NCBI GenBank assembly: GCA_963971165.1
Contig: OZ020195.1
Location: 48,080,505-48,144,504, forward strand
Length of the DNA: 64,000 nt
Reading direction: 5' to 3'
Source of the DNA: Philopedon plagiatum
Taxonomy: Eukaryota > Arthropoda > Insecta > Coleoptera > Curculionidae
Made by a program: the position numbers and the translations under genes. The notes below the pieces were generated by a model. That model was not told the DNA's origin and did not search any database. It saw only the letters and a list, made by a program, of their open reading frames with translations. The first letter of the stretch is position 1. Each line of letters opens with the position of its first letter. Below, in pieces: positions 10,701 through 20,429 of the stretch.

Positions 10701-10987
10701 GGCAGACATTCAACCCTATATGAAGGTCATCTTCCATGTCTCCCTATACTCACAATATATGACTCTTAGTCATTTAAATAACGGTATACATACCACCATC
10801 GAGTAGGCGAACATTCAACTCTATATGAAGGTCCTCTTCCATGTTCCCCTACTCGGAAAACATGACTTCTAGTCATTTAAATAAATAATCATAACACATA
10901 ATACCATCAAATAGGCGGACATTCAACTCCGTGTTCAAAGTCGTCTTCCATGTCCCCCTATTTGGAAAACATATGACTTTCAGTCAT
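10697..10987. repeat. three ~105-bp repeats, each with two conserved hairpins
   Basis: Each repeat has a long-range stem, with arms at 10697-10708/10737-10747, 10800-10813/10842-10855 and 10908-10921/10951-10964. Each also has a compact hairpin ATGACT-NNN-AGTCAT at 10759-10773, 10862-10876 and 10973-10987. The first stem changes in sequence but keeps pairing: cgagtagg with cctactcg in repeat 2, caaatagg with cctatttg in repeat 3, plus inner gaaca/tgttc and ggaca/tgtcc. The second hairpin keeps its stem while its 3-nt loop varies (ctt, tct, ttc). This suggests conserved nucleic-acid structure. Its function is unknown. Confidence 0.85.
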
Positions 10988-12460
10988 ATAAACAAATAAA
11001 CACCCGATTGCAAAATGCATATGGTAAACATTATTTTACGCTATATTTAAATTTACTTAATAATAATAATATTCGACTTAAAAGTATAAAAGAAGTTGGA
11101 TTTATAAAAAAATTCTGACCCTGATTTATTTTTCAATGTCTCAGTCATAAAATATACCCTTGTTTTTGTTTAACTTATTTTCATTAGACACCGTATATTA
11201 CAATTTAATAAAACTACCTAGGTGAATGGTATCTTTAATATTAAATATCAATTGTTTACTTTTCTGCTGATTAAATAAAATAATGAACTGTCTACCTTTA
11301 CCTTCGTGATTTATTTATACATGAACTTGATAGTATTCTACGTGATGATTTGTTTGTTTATTAAAAACGCAAAACATTTAATAAAATAAAATAAATGGTA
11401 TTCTAAATGATTGCACTGACAATCTAAAATTTACTACCGTAATTCATAAATAAGCATATAGTACAAATACGTAAAATATTCTTAAAATTTCCCAAGCATA
11501 AAACACTCAAACCAATACATTTTGGGTATACCCTCTTTCATACTAACACAAAACACACATTTAAATACTAACCATTTGTTTGTACCCAACTATAAAAACA
11601 AATTTGAAAACTTTATAATTATAATTTTTAAAATTGAATTCATAAAAAAATTGAAAAAATAAAATTCAGTCAAGAATAGCTTGTTCTTTCTTACCATCTT
11701 ACCATACATCAATTCCCAAAATTCTTTTATCCAGTTGAGCTCCCTTATATATTTTTGAAATTAAATAGATTATTCTTGTTCTTAATTCTCAAGTCCCTTT
11801 TTAAAAGAAAAAGTACCTTACATTTAGCCCAGATTGTATGAATAAAGACCATGTATAAAATACTAAGTATCCCTTTCTTTGATTTCCCAAAAGGGTACTA
11901 GTTCCATTTTTTCCACAGCTTTTAAAACTTTTTGAAAAAAAAATCCATTATTTTATTTTTTGGAAGGTCGTCCTATAAAATAAAAAAGAGATTAGTCAGA
12001 AAATAAAAAGTAAAAAATGAACATGCTCCTAAAAACAGGTATAAAGTTTTGTATTTGCTGCCCGTGGTCCTGGTTACCGGCAATGGCGGCTGCTCATTAA
12101 ACATCAGAGGCGAAATATACATATGTACTGTTATTATATTAAGTATCAAACCTAAAAATGATAATAAAATATAAATATCTCTATGGTACCTTATAAAAAT
12201 GGCGATAAAAAAAAGGCAGTACAAATATACCTACAAGATAATAATAAAAAAAATATATTTAAAAAATTGGAAATCTTTATATTTGAATGGCGCTTAGATA
12301 TGAAAATATGTTTATAAAAATAACGATACTATTTGTATAACACTTTGTTAATAATATTACATGCTTAATTGATAACATAACAAGCCCGTGAACCTTGTGT
12401 ATTGAATTTCAAAATACACTTTAAGTTCATGAGCGACGACCTCAATGTCAAAACAAAATA
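10988..12460. other. AT-rich noncoding interior of nested element
   Basis: About 1.5 kb of A/T-rich DNA with no gene, repeat array or motif I can support. One open frame at 11973-12224 (-) is hydrophobic by composition and looks like chance. Confidence 0.6.
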
Positions 12461-12655
12461 TTATATTTCATTGTCGCCAAATAAATTTAAAAATTTCCTT
12501 TTTAATCTCAGGGCCCTTAATTGTTGCTCGTTTGAAATAAAAATTTTTACGGGTAGTGTATTTGGTAAACCTAACGATGTGCCGTTATTAACAACCCTTA
12601 ACTTCTCTTGCCTTTTTCGTTCTCTTTGAATCTTGTTAAGCTTCCTACGGGCCAT
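12461..12655 (-). CDS. short basic ORF in nested element, possible gag remnant
   Basis: A 64-codon frame starts MARRKLNKIQRERKRQEKLR and is strongly basic at its N-terminus. It lies about 650 bp downstream of the PBS in element orientation, where a gag start would be expected. The right copy of the element retains it with two replacements. No domain is recognised. It could be a gag leftover or a chance frame. Confidence 0.3.
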   Translation of the reverse strand: MARRKLNKIQRERKRQEKLRVVNNGTSLGLPNTLPVKIFISNEQQLRALRLKRKFLNLFGDNEI

Positions 12656-12735
12656 AAAAATTAAATAAAAGGGATACCAGGAATAAAAGGGTTGAGGGCA
12701 GTTTAGTGATTAACCGCAATATATAATAATTCTAG

Positions 12736-12959
12736 CCTCGCCAGCGTTAACGGGCACGAGGTGGAACTACTTCTATATTTAGCAGTCCATGTAATCTAGT
12801 CTCGCCAGCGTTAACGGGCACAAGACAGGAAAACAGTAGACGCTTTGAGGTGGGATTTATAGTAAACCTAGCCTCGCCAGCGTTAACGGGCACGAGGTGG
12901 GTTTTCCTATAGGTTCTGTTTGGATAATTTTAATCTCGCCAGCGTTAACGGGCACAAGA
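12736..12959 (-). repeat. four GTTAAC-loop hairpins in the leader of the nested element
   Basis: Four copies of a 26-28 bp hairpin lie at 12736-12761, 12799-12826, 12872-12897 and 12934-12959, spaced 62-73 bp apart. The core ctcgccagcgttaacgggca is invariant. The outer stem alternates between cctcg/cgagg (copies 1 and 3) and tctcg/caaga (copies 2 and 4), so pairing is kept by coordinated changes (one G-U in the second type). In element orientation they sit in the 5' untranslated leader between PBS and first ORF, where packaging or dimerisation signals occur in retroelements. That role is inference. Confidence 0.85.
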
Positions 12960-13014
12960 CAAAATTATGTCAAACGTTTTTAGGGATGAGAATGGGGTAG
13001 GAAATTATATAGAC

Positions 13015-13240
13015 GTAAAAAGCACTGTAAAAATTTCCCTTAAAACCACTGTAAAATAAATACCCTTTAAAAACCCATGTAAAAAGAATACCCTGTAAAA
13101 ATGCCCTTTAAAAAAAAAATCACTGTAAAAAATAATTTGACAAAAAAATGCACTATAACGCCCTGCAAAAAACACTTTAAAAATGCACTGAAAAACACTA
13201 AAATGACCTGAAAGAGATAGTAAAAAATTATAAAACACAA
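13015..13240 (-). repeat. degenerate short tandem repeats (cactgtaaaaa / cccttTaaaaa type)
   Basis: About ten degenerate units alternate CACTGTAAAAA and CCCTTTAAAAA on the plus strand. In element orientation they read repeatedly as TTTTTACAG, resembling 3' splice sites. They lie between the PBS and the hairpin cluster. Confidence 0.7.
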
Positions 13241-13280
13241 AAGGCCCTTGGCAAGTTAGGAAGAACTTACCAACGAGAAA

Positions 13281-13299
13281 GAACCAGGCGCCTCCACCA
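13281..13299 (-). promoter_or_regulatory. primer binding site of nested element
   Basis: The minus strand reads TGGTGGAGGCGCCTGGTTC, starting 2 nt inside the LTR. The opening TGG is complementary to a tRNA 3' CCA end. The specific tRNA was not identified. A GGTAAGT donor-like site follows shortly downstream. Confidence 0.6.
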
Positions 13300-13301
13300 A
13301 A

Positions 13302-13738
13302 TGTCGCGCTAGGGGTCGTCAGGGTTGATAAAATAGGCTGCGGTTTACCAAAACACTTGTATTGATATCAGGTACAAGCACAATAATACACTTACGTAAC
13401 TAAGTTGGGTAGCGTAGGGGGCAGCTTCTAGCCGAGTACTTTGTCAGCCTAAAGGGCTGGCGCTATTCGTACTATGCGTACTATTCGTGCGGCACCACAG
13501 TGACGCCTCCCCGTCGGGACACGACGCCCTCCTTTGCATCTCGCTGGTACGCTTTTTATATGAACCCCTCAAGAACAGTTTATACTAACAGTTCAAACTG
13601 GTCAGGGTTCATAAAATAAAGGCGAGGCCAGCGATATGCAATCGCAGCACGTAGAGTGGTTTCCGAAATGTTAAATAAATAATATGAAAAATGTATAGAA
13701 ATTTGGAAAAAATGATGAACATCTGGGGAAATATGACA
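13302..13738 (-). repeat. LTR of nested element (5' LTR in element orientation)
   Basis: 437 bp, TGTC..GACA, with about two differences from 9092-9528. It is followed by the target duplication ATAT. Confidence 0.93.
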
Positions 13739-13742
13739 ATAT

Positions 13743-15003
13743 GTTCTTGAAGAGAACTAGAAAAGATAATTATATCATCGAGATATTGTCCATGACACGT
13801 TGGAACGTCGCGGGGGCGTTTTTAAGCCCAAATGGCATACGCAAAAATTCGTAATGTCTATTCTCGGTACTGAAAGCAGTTTTAGGAATATCATCTTTGT
13901 TCATCTCAATTTGATGAAATCCACTAGCTAAATCAAGTGTGGTGAAATATTGACTCTTACCTAATTTATCGAGAAGGTCCGTAATATTCGGTAACGGGTA
14001 TTTATCGTCTAAACTTTTTTCATTTATCTTACGAAAATCTATAACTACTCTCCACTTCTGCTTGCCAGAAGCATCTAATGTTTTGGGTACTACCCAAATT
14101 GGGGATCACCAGGGCGAATTACTAGGTCGAATAATATTTTGATTGAGCATTTTGTTTATTTGGCTCTCTACTTCTTTTTTGTGAATAAAAGGATAACGGT
14201 AGCTTTTCGTATAAACAGGGATCTGATCGGTAGTTCAAATATGGTGTTTTATCTTGTGTGTAAAAGTCAGGGGTGTTCCTTCCTGGTAAAATATATCTGA
14301 AAATTTGTGACAATTTTAAAATAGCATTTTTTTCTTCGATATTTAAGTGGTCTGTACGTATCTGTGAAAGGTCCAATTTATTTTTAGTGGTATCGTCAAA
14401 ATTGTTAAGGCCAATGTTCTCTAAATCTTTTTTGCAAAATTTTTCGACTTCTAGAGGTTCAGAAAAATCTAACGTTATAGGCTCGCAAATATTATTTAAA
14501 ATAGGTGTTAAAGCCTTTCCATTTCGTGCTATTGTTAAACATTCAGGAATTTCGCAATTGTGAAATTTTTGATGAGGAATGATTATTTCGCCATTTTTTA
14601 TAGAAGTTTTAACTTTTATAATTTGTTGGCATCTAGAGGAAATAGTAATACAATTTAATTCAGTTTGCGTTTTATGAAGAGATAATTTTATTTTAGCATA
14701 CGGGGTGATTAAAAATCCTTTGTCAAAATTTAGATTTGCTTGCAATATTTTTAAATTATCAAGACCTATTAGTCCATCAAATACGTTATGAAATTTGAAT
14801 AAGAAAAATTTAAGATTTGTTTTTTCTGGTAAATTAAATATTTTAGATGCATTGCACTATATTGATGTGATGATTGTTGGAAAACAGTTGATACAATAAA
14901 TGGATTTGGAACCTGAATCAATTAAAAATTTTAAATTGTATTCAGGGAATACTATATAAGATAATTCACTAGTATTGGTCGTATTAAGGGATATTATTTG
15001 ATT
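13743..15003 (-). pseudogene. pol: errantivirus pol, 5' part (protease and RT fingers/palm)
   Basis: The minus strand encodes an aspartic protease with FLIDSGS (14902-14925), then a TAG at 14858-14860. A 207-codon open block (14122-14745) leads into the RT. RT signatures are WRVVIDFRKINEKSLDDKYP, FTTLDLASGFHQIEM, FLRMPFGLKNAPATFQ and, in a different frame, the YLDD box at 13774-13785. A stop near 14108 and a frame change near 13789 break it. The nested element splits RT just after the YLDD box. Confidence 0.88.
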
Positions 15004-15005
15004 TG

Positions 15006-16436
15006 TCAAAGATCCGTGTTCTTCTGCGGGTCTACTTGAAAATTTACGGGTGGCTCATCTTCGTCAGTTTGCAACTGTGAGTCGTCTTGTTCATTATAGT
15101 AACTATTTATCGGGTATTCACAATATTGAGAATCGTACGGTAGGTCAGGGTTAGGACATTCATTTTGATATTCGTGATATGAGTTATATTCTGTTTCTGT
15201 AGAATATGGATTTGCATCTGTGTTATATAGTTCTTCAAATGTATACCTAGGTGGCTGATTGGATTGATTTGCAAAATAATTGTTTCTGTTATAATTATTA
15301 TAGTTAGTATTATCGTTATTATTAGCCCTAAACGTTTGTCTGGTTGCCACTGTCATTGGTGTTGCCTTAGGTACTGGTTTATTTGGATCGGGTTTAAAGA
15401 CATTTTTTAGTTTACCAAATACTTGAAAGTTGGTTAAAAATCTTTGTGGGGGCCTATAATTTTGGTTTGGCCTACCTGTTACAGGTTGTGAAGGAAAATT
15501 CGATCTAAATTGGTTATTATTATTATGCGAGTTAAACGGCATGGGCAACCTTTGCATATTATGATTAAAATTTTGATGATAGTTGTTGGGACGTGTTTCC
15601 AAATTTTTTATGTTGCTTTTTAATCGAGATGAGTGATTTTGAAAATATTTTATATTTCCTTCTTGAATTACATACTGTATTGCGTCTGTTAATGTGCTTG
15701 GACGCATACATCTTATAGTGGTTCCTAGAGGTTCCCTAAGACCTGATAAGAATGTTTTAAGAGCTAACTTTTGGTAAAGTTTTCGTTTTACAGTAGCTGC
15801 AGGTTCAGTCTCATGTGCATCTACGTAACTGCATAATAAATTAAGTAATTCTAGACATTTGTCATAGAAATTTTGGGGTGATTCATTTGGTAATTGCTTT
15901 AACATAACTAGATCTCTATTAAGACAACTTTCGTCTCGGCGATCTGCAAAATTTCGATAAAGTGTTGCTTTTACACTAGCCCAATTTGTAACATTTTGAA
16001 TGTTAATTACCAGGCGGGCATTGCCTGTAAGTTTACCAATCAAAGAGTTTAATAAATAAACATTTTGAAAACTCGTTGGATTAGCAGTATCATAAAAATT
16101 AGTTATTATTGTTTCACAGGTTGCTAAATATCTATTTAGTTCTGTGGGATTCCCGTCAAATGTTGGAACACAATTTAAATATTCGGGTTTAAATGTGTTA
16201 GCCATATTTTCACGATTTAAAAGTAAATTTTTGTTTGGATTTATTTCAGAGTTTAAATTATTTTGTAGACTAGAATTTGTATTGCTGTCGCATAAATAAT
16301 TTATTAAATTTTGTAAATCTTTCGATTCTTGTAATGATACTTCCGGTTGGGGATGGGAAGTGGTGTCAGAGTCCGCTGAAGGTTCTATATTTAAACTTAA
16401 ATTGCTTAAAGAGTTTACCAAATCATCGGCAGACAT
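15006..16436 (-). CDS. gag: errantivirus gag polyprotein, intact frame
   Basis: A 476-codon open frame starts MSADDLVNSLSNLSLNIEPS, and the leader and PBS lie directly upstream. Residues about 80-270 form a helical capsid-like region (FDGNPTELNRYLATCE.., followed by ANPTSFQNVYLLNSLIGKL). The C-terminal third is Asn/Tyr/Gln/Pro-rich with RPNQNYRPPQRF-type basic patches and no CCHC knuckle, which is usual for errantivirus Gag. It is identical in length to the right copy at 51028-52458. Gag is the only element gene left intact. The stop is followed closely by pol. Confidence 0.88.
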   Translation of the reverse strand: MSADDLVNSLSNLSLNIEPSADSDTTSHPQPEVSLQESKDLQNLINYLCDSNTNSSLQNNLNSEINPNKNLLLNRENMANTFKPEYLNCVPTFDGNPTELNRYLATCETIITNFYDTANPTSFQNVYLLNSLIGKLTGNARLVINIQNVTNWASVKATLYRNFADRRDESCLNRDLVMLKQLPNESPQNFYDKCLELLNLLCSYVDAHETEPAATVKRKLYQKLALKTFLSGLREPLGTTIRCMRPSTLTDAIQYVIQEGNIKYFQNHSSRLKSNIKNLETRPNNYHQNFNHNMQRLPMPFNSHNNNNQFRSNFPSQPVTGRPNQNYRPPQRFLTNFQVFGKLKNVFKPDPNKPVPKATPMTVATRQTFRANNNDNTNYNNYNRNNYFANQSNQPPRYTFEELYNTDANPYSTETEYNSYHEYQNECPNPDLPYDSQYCEYPINSYYNEQDDSQLQTDEDEPPVNFQVDPQKNTDL

Positions 16437-16770
16437 TTATCATTTAAAATTACACTTACATAACTAAGTAGATTATCCTTGGCATTTCGGTCTATATGAA
16501 GAACTGATGACTCAGCAATGTTTGTCTGAAACCAACCAAAAATCTTCTTGCGAAAAGGACTATTCTTGTTCCTTCTCCGTGGTCTTCGCTGAAGATGGTG
16601 GGTTGCACAGTTCCACAATGGATTGGGGTTTCTGATGTTTGAGAAGCCACTCTGTATAACACACACCTCCACAAGTCAAAGAGTCACAATGTTCGTTCGA
16701 TAGATTAATCGGTGTCCGAAATTGATATGTTCGATACAAAATCAATTCTATCGATCCTACCGACTGCGCC
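16437..16770 (-). promoter_or_regulatory. errantivirus leader with primer binding site and splice donor
   Basis: The PBS (minus strand TGGCGCAGTCGGTAGGATC) sits directly inside the 5' LTR and shares the LTR's last T. Some errantiviruses are primed by tRNA-Ser, but I did not confirm the tRNA here. A donor-like ATGTAAGT lies near 16453-16460, just before the gag start, suited to making env mRNA. Short open frames here are not supported as genes. Confidence 0.65.
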
Positions 16771-17637
16771 AGTTAACTTATCGAAACCAGGAAATCTGTT
16801 TTTAAAAAACGTTTTTATTTCTGAAGTTACAAAATACGAAAATTAGTGCTTTACAGCTTATGTCTATTCTTTACGAATGCTAAACTCTGACTGACTGTAA
16901 AACACTATCACAACCATGGATCTATTATAATATGGATTCGATATCCGTATACTGTGAGCGTATCGAACGTGAAGCCTTATATAATATATATATATTTTGT
17001 TGTTTGTTATTCTCTTGAGAGAGCAGTTTACGAACTACGAACATAGACAAGACTACGAATTACTACGTAATTGAATCAAGAATGGTAGTAGAAAGAGATA
17101 AAATAGCATTGGAGTGTTGGAGCTCAGAAGTGTTGTTGTCTGCTGGGTGCTTAGGAAAAACGTCTGGGAACGCTCGGTTACACGTACGTCTTTGTCTAAT
17201 GAACTAGAAAAGAAAAAGTGCGACGTATAGATTTATATAGATTTATAAATGACTCAGAGTGACTTTAAATAATCGCCTTTAGAAATAACCTAACATAACA
17301 TAACCTATAAATAATAAAACCATTTTAACTTAAATTTATTACTATTTAGCAGAAAAATAAAATATTTTGGGGCTTTTATTACTTTTAGTAAATCTTGTGA
17401 TGCTTCTAACGTATTTTTGCACAAAAATACAAGGTAAAATAAGATGTGGCCAATGTTTACAAATTGTGTTTACAGTGTCGTTTAGAATGGTTTGTTTTGG
17501 CTTCAAAGAATGTGAACTCATCCCGTATCCAGTCCTAATAAATCCATGATCACAACAATAAAAGTATAAATTATGCTGTCGTTGCAATTTAATAATGTCT
17601 ATATAGCAAGTATGGTGGTTGTTGTGGGGACATAACT
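16771..17637 (-). repeat. errantivirus 5' LTR carrying a DNA-element insertion
   Basis: This is the 225-bp LTR split by 16915-17548. The outer 3' end cataact (17637) is followed by the target duplication CACG and p74. It differs from the 3' LTR at about five sites (for example tatcgaaacc versus tatctaaacc, and gaagttac versus gaaaatac). Confidence 0.9.
16915..17548. mobile_element. 634-bp non-autonomous DNA transposon with 8-bp TSD
   Basis: Inverted ends CATGGATCTATTA.. and (reverse complement) CATGGATTTATTA.. continue with partial pairing for about 30 bp. The 8-bp duplication ATCACAAC lies at 16907-16914 and 17549-17556. Eight-base TSDs are typical of hAT and P superfamilies; the CATG ends resemble P-type more than hAT (CAG..). 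It has no transposase, so it is MITE-like. The copy at 52937-53568 is 2 bp shorter (a TA dinucleotide run). Confidence 0.8.
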
Positions 17638-18688
17638 CACGATTAAAGGTCGAATAAACCAATACTATTGCGACACCTTCTTTCAAAAATTAAAGGGAAA
17701 CGATTGCGAGGAACCGTGGTGGAGCGACGTATTCGGATATACATTTATGGGTCAGTTTAGTAAAATTTTTTCAAGACATTCACCCGAATGCCGACGAGCG
17801 AGATCAAATTTCGCTGAAACCTAATACGAAAAATATACCGTCCCATTTACTGAATAAACACGACTGGAAATTGCACATTAATCAAGATTTTAAGGTCATT
17901 AAACCGAATGTACTGTTGAGTGATTTAGGTTTTACAACAATCATGTTAACGCCAGCAAAATGAGGCCATTACATGTTTCATAGCAAAGTCGGTATAATTG
18001 AACGATTTTTATTTTACGATTCCGTGGAATGTGTCGCTCTTTGTCCCGTAATCAATATCTTCAAATGTTAGCGCCCTTGGATCAAAATGAAAATGACAGT
18101 AGGGGTAGAAGAATGCGCCGAGATATTACAAGTACGCTGACGATCGACTACTGGGATTCGATAGGGGATCGTTTTAGCACTACTGCCGCTTTACTAATAC
18201 AAGTGCTTGTTCAAAAGGAATTTTACATACAGATCGGTACAGATTTCTCTTGGGCTTTGCTTAGTCGTAAATTGGGTCCCGTTTTCAAGGAGCTATTGAG
18301 TAAAGCATTTTCCACAATGTCCACGTTATTAACGGAGAATTCGGTTCGTATAATCGACACTATAGCCGGTCATTTAATGGGACAAATAGCCGCCCACATA
18401 CTAGTGAATTTTTCGGCAAAATTCGTTTTAATGATGAGCAAACTAGCAGTGGCGGGCGCAAGTGTAATTGGCATTATCGCCGACATTGCTTTAGTTTTGG
18501 ATTTTTTGGTAATGTTCGGTTGGGATCCGCTCGGACTGCAAAATCAAATGGACTCTCGAATCTCGGATATGTTACGCGAACAGGCCCTTGTGGCACGATA
18601 CAAAACGGGCGATCCTAATTGTGAAATTGATCCGTCTTCCTTTACACAATATATACTGAATGAAAAAATCGGTTCAGATACGATAAAG
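17638..18688 (+). pseudogene. p74: p74 (PIF-0) central/C-terminal fragment, third unit
   Basis: This is the continuation of the p74 copy interrupted at 4776, starting with the duplicated CACG. It lacks the 10-bp deletion seen at 2880, so the membrane-proximal segment IIADIALVLDFLVMFGWDPL is intact. It has private changes, such as TGA at about 17960 (aaaatgagg for aaacgagg) and L for F in QVLVQK. It runs into array A3 after ..KSL. Confidence 0.87.
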
Positions 18689-20429
18689 TCCCTGCTCCCT
18701 GCTCCCCGCTCTCTGCTCTCTGCTCCTTGCTACCTGCTCTCTGCTCTATGCTCCCTGCTCCCTGCTCCTTGCTCCCTGCTCCCTGCTCCCTGCTCTCTGC
18801 TCTCTGCTCACTGCTCTCTGCTCCCTGCTCCCTGCTCCCTGCTTCCTGCTCCCTGCTCCCTGCTCCCTGCAGCCTGCTAATTGCTCCCTGCTCCCTGCTC
18901 CCTGCTCCCTGCTCCCTGCTCCCTGCTCTCTGCTCACTGCTCTCTGATACCTGCTCCCTGCTCCCTGCTCCCTGCTTCCTGCTCCCTGCTCCCTGCTCCC
19001 TGCAGCCTGCTAACTGCTCCCTGCTCCCTGCTCCCTGCTCCCTGCTCTCTGCTCTCTGCTCCCTGCTCCCTGCTCCCTGCTCAATGCTCCCTGATCCCTG
19101 CTCCCTGCTCCCTGCTCTCTGCTCTCTGCTCCCTGCTCCCTGCTCTCTACTCCCTGCTCTCTGCTCCCTGCTCTCTTCTCTCTGCTCCCTGCTCCCTGCT
19201 CCCCGCTCCCTGCTCTCTGCTCTCTGCTCCCTGCTCCCTGCTCCTTGCTCTCTGCTCCCTGCTCTCTGCTCTCTGCTCTCTGCTCTCTGCTCCCTGGTCC
19301 GTGGTGCCTGGTCCCTGGTCCCTGGTCCCTGGTCCCTGCTCCCTGCTCTCTGCTCTCTGCTCCCTGCTCCCTACTCTCTGCTCTCTGCTCTCTGCTCTCT
19401 GGTCCCTGCTCCCTGCTCCCCGCTCCCTGCTCTCTGCTCTCTGCTCTCTGCTCCCTACTCCCTGCTCCCTGCTCCCTGCTCCCTGCTTCCTGCTATCTGC
19501 TCCCTGCTCTCGGCTCCCTTCTCCCTGCTCCCTGCTCTCTGCTCCCTGCTCCCTGCTACCTGATCCCTGCTCCCTGCTCCCTGCTATCTGCTCCCTGCTC
19601 TCTGCTCCCTGCTCTCTACTCCCTGCTCTCTGCTCCCTGCTCTCTTCTCTCTGCTCCCTGCTCCCTGCTCCCTGCTCTCTTCTCTCTGCTCCCTGCTCCC
19701 TGCTCCCTGCTCCCTGCTCTCTGCTCCCTGCTCCCTGCTCTCTGCTCTCTGCTCCCTGCTCTCTGCTCTCTGCTCTCTGCTCCCTGCTCCCTGCTCCCTG
19801 CTCCCTGCTCTCTGCTCCCTGCTCTCTGCTCCCTGCTCCCTGCTTTCTGCTCCCTGCTCCCTGCTCCCTGCTCTCTTCTCTCTGCTCCCTGCTACCAGCT
19901 CCCTGCTCTATTCTCTCTGCTCCCTGCTCCCTGCTCTCTGCTCTCTGCTCCCTGCTACTTACTCCCTGCTCCCTGCTCCCTGCTCCCTGCTTCCTGCTCC
20001 CTGCTTCCTGCTCTCTGCTCTCTGCTCCCTGCTCCCTGATAACTGCTCCCTGCTACCTGCTCTCTGCTCTCTGCTCCCTGCTCCCTGCTCCCTGCTCCCT
20101 GGTCCCTGCTCCCTGCTCTCTGCTCCCTGCTCCCTGCTTCCTGCTCTCTGCTCCCTGCTCCCTGCTCCCTGCTCTCTTCTCCCTGCTCCCTGCTCCCTGC
20201 TCTCTGCTCCCTGCTCCCTGCTCCCTGCTCTCTTCTCTCTGCTCCCTGCTCCCTGCTCTCTCCTCTCTGCTCCCTGCTCCCTGCTCCCTGCTCTCTTCTC
20301 TCTGCTCCCTGCTCCCTGCTCTCTTCTCTCTGCTCAATGCTCCCTGCTCAATGCTCTCTTCTCTCTGCTCCCTGCTCCCTGCACTATTCTCTCTGCTCCC
20401 TGCTCCCTGCTCTCTGCTTACTGCTCCCT
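18689..20429 (+). repeat. heptamer array A3, (CTCCCTG)n
   Basis: About 249 heptamers. Distinct subregions include a GTCCCTG/GTCCGTG-rich patch near 19300-19340 and TCTCTTC-rich units near 20170-20400. It has an internal duplication of CAGCCTGCTAAYTGC landmarks (18868 and 19008). It joins p74 (left) to an inverted fragment of the unknown viral gene (right). Confidence 0.97.

Larger units (their letters stand above)
9092..13738 (-). mobile_element. non-autonomous LTR retrotransposon nested in errantivirus RT (left copy)
   Basis: Two 437-bp LTRs (9092-9528 and 13302-13738) begin and end TGTC..GACA and differ at about two positions (aagctggg/aagttggg; gaatatctgg/gaacatctgg). They bound 3.77 kb with no recognisable gag, pol or env. 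The target duplication ATAT lies at 9088-9091 and 13739-13742. A purine tract (GCGGGGGAAA on the minus strand, 9529-9538) abuts the left LTR. A PBS-like TGGTGGAGGCGCC (13281-13299 region) lies 2 nt from the right LTR. The element therefore reads on the minus strand. Large internal noncoding regions and repeated hairpins make it LARD-like. The flanking RT coding sequence is continuous across the target site. Confidence 0.93.
4777..17637 (-). mobile_element. errantivirus (insect Ty3/gypsy endogenous retrovirus), left copy
   Basis: This is a full-structure element on the minus strand: 5' LTR at 16771-17637, PBS and leader, gag, pol, env, polypurine tract at 5002-5010, and 3' LTR at 4777-5001. 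LTR ends are AGTTAT..TTAACT, as expected for errantiviruses. The target duplication CACG (4773-4776 and 17638-17641) lies inside p74. Subtracting the nested 4647-bp LTR element and the 634-bp DNA element with their target duplications leaves about 7.57 kb, a normal errantivirus length. The two LTRs differ at about five positions in 225. Gag is open, but pol and env carry stops and frame changes, so the copy is defective. Confidence 0.93.

Noticed and set aside
16415..16745. Short frames in the errantivirus leader
   Set aside because: Their position between LTR and gag is the untranslated leader. They overlap one another and have no recognisable features.
17342..17686. 114-codon minus-strand frame across the DNA-element/LTR boundary
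   Set aside because: It spans a transposon junction and reads noncoding MITE and LTR sequence.
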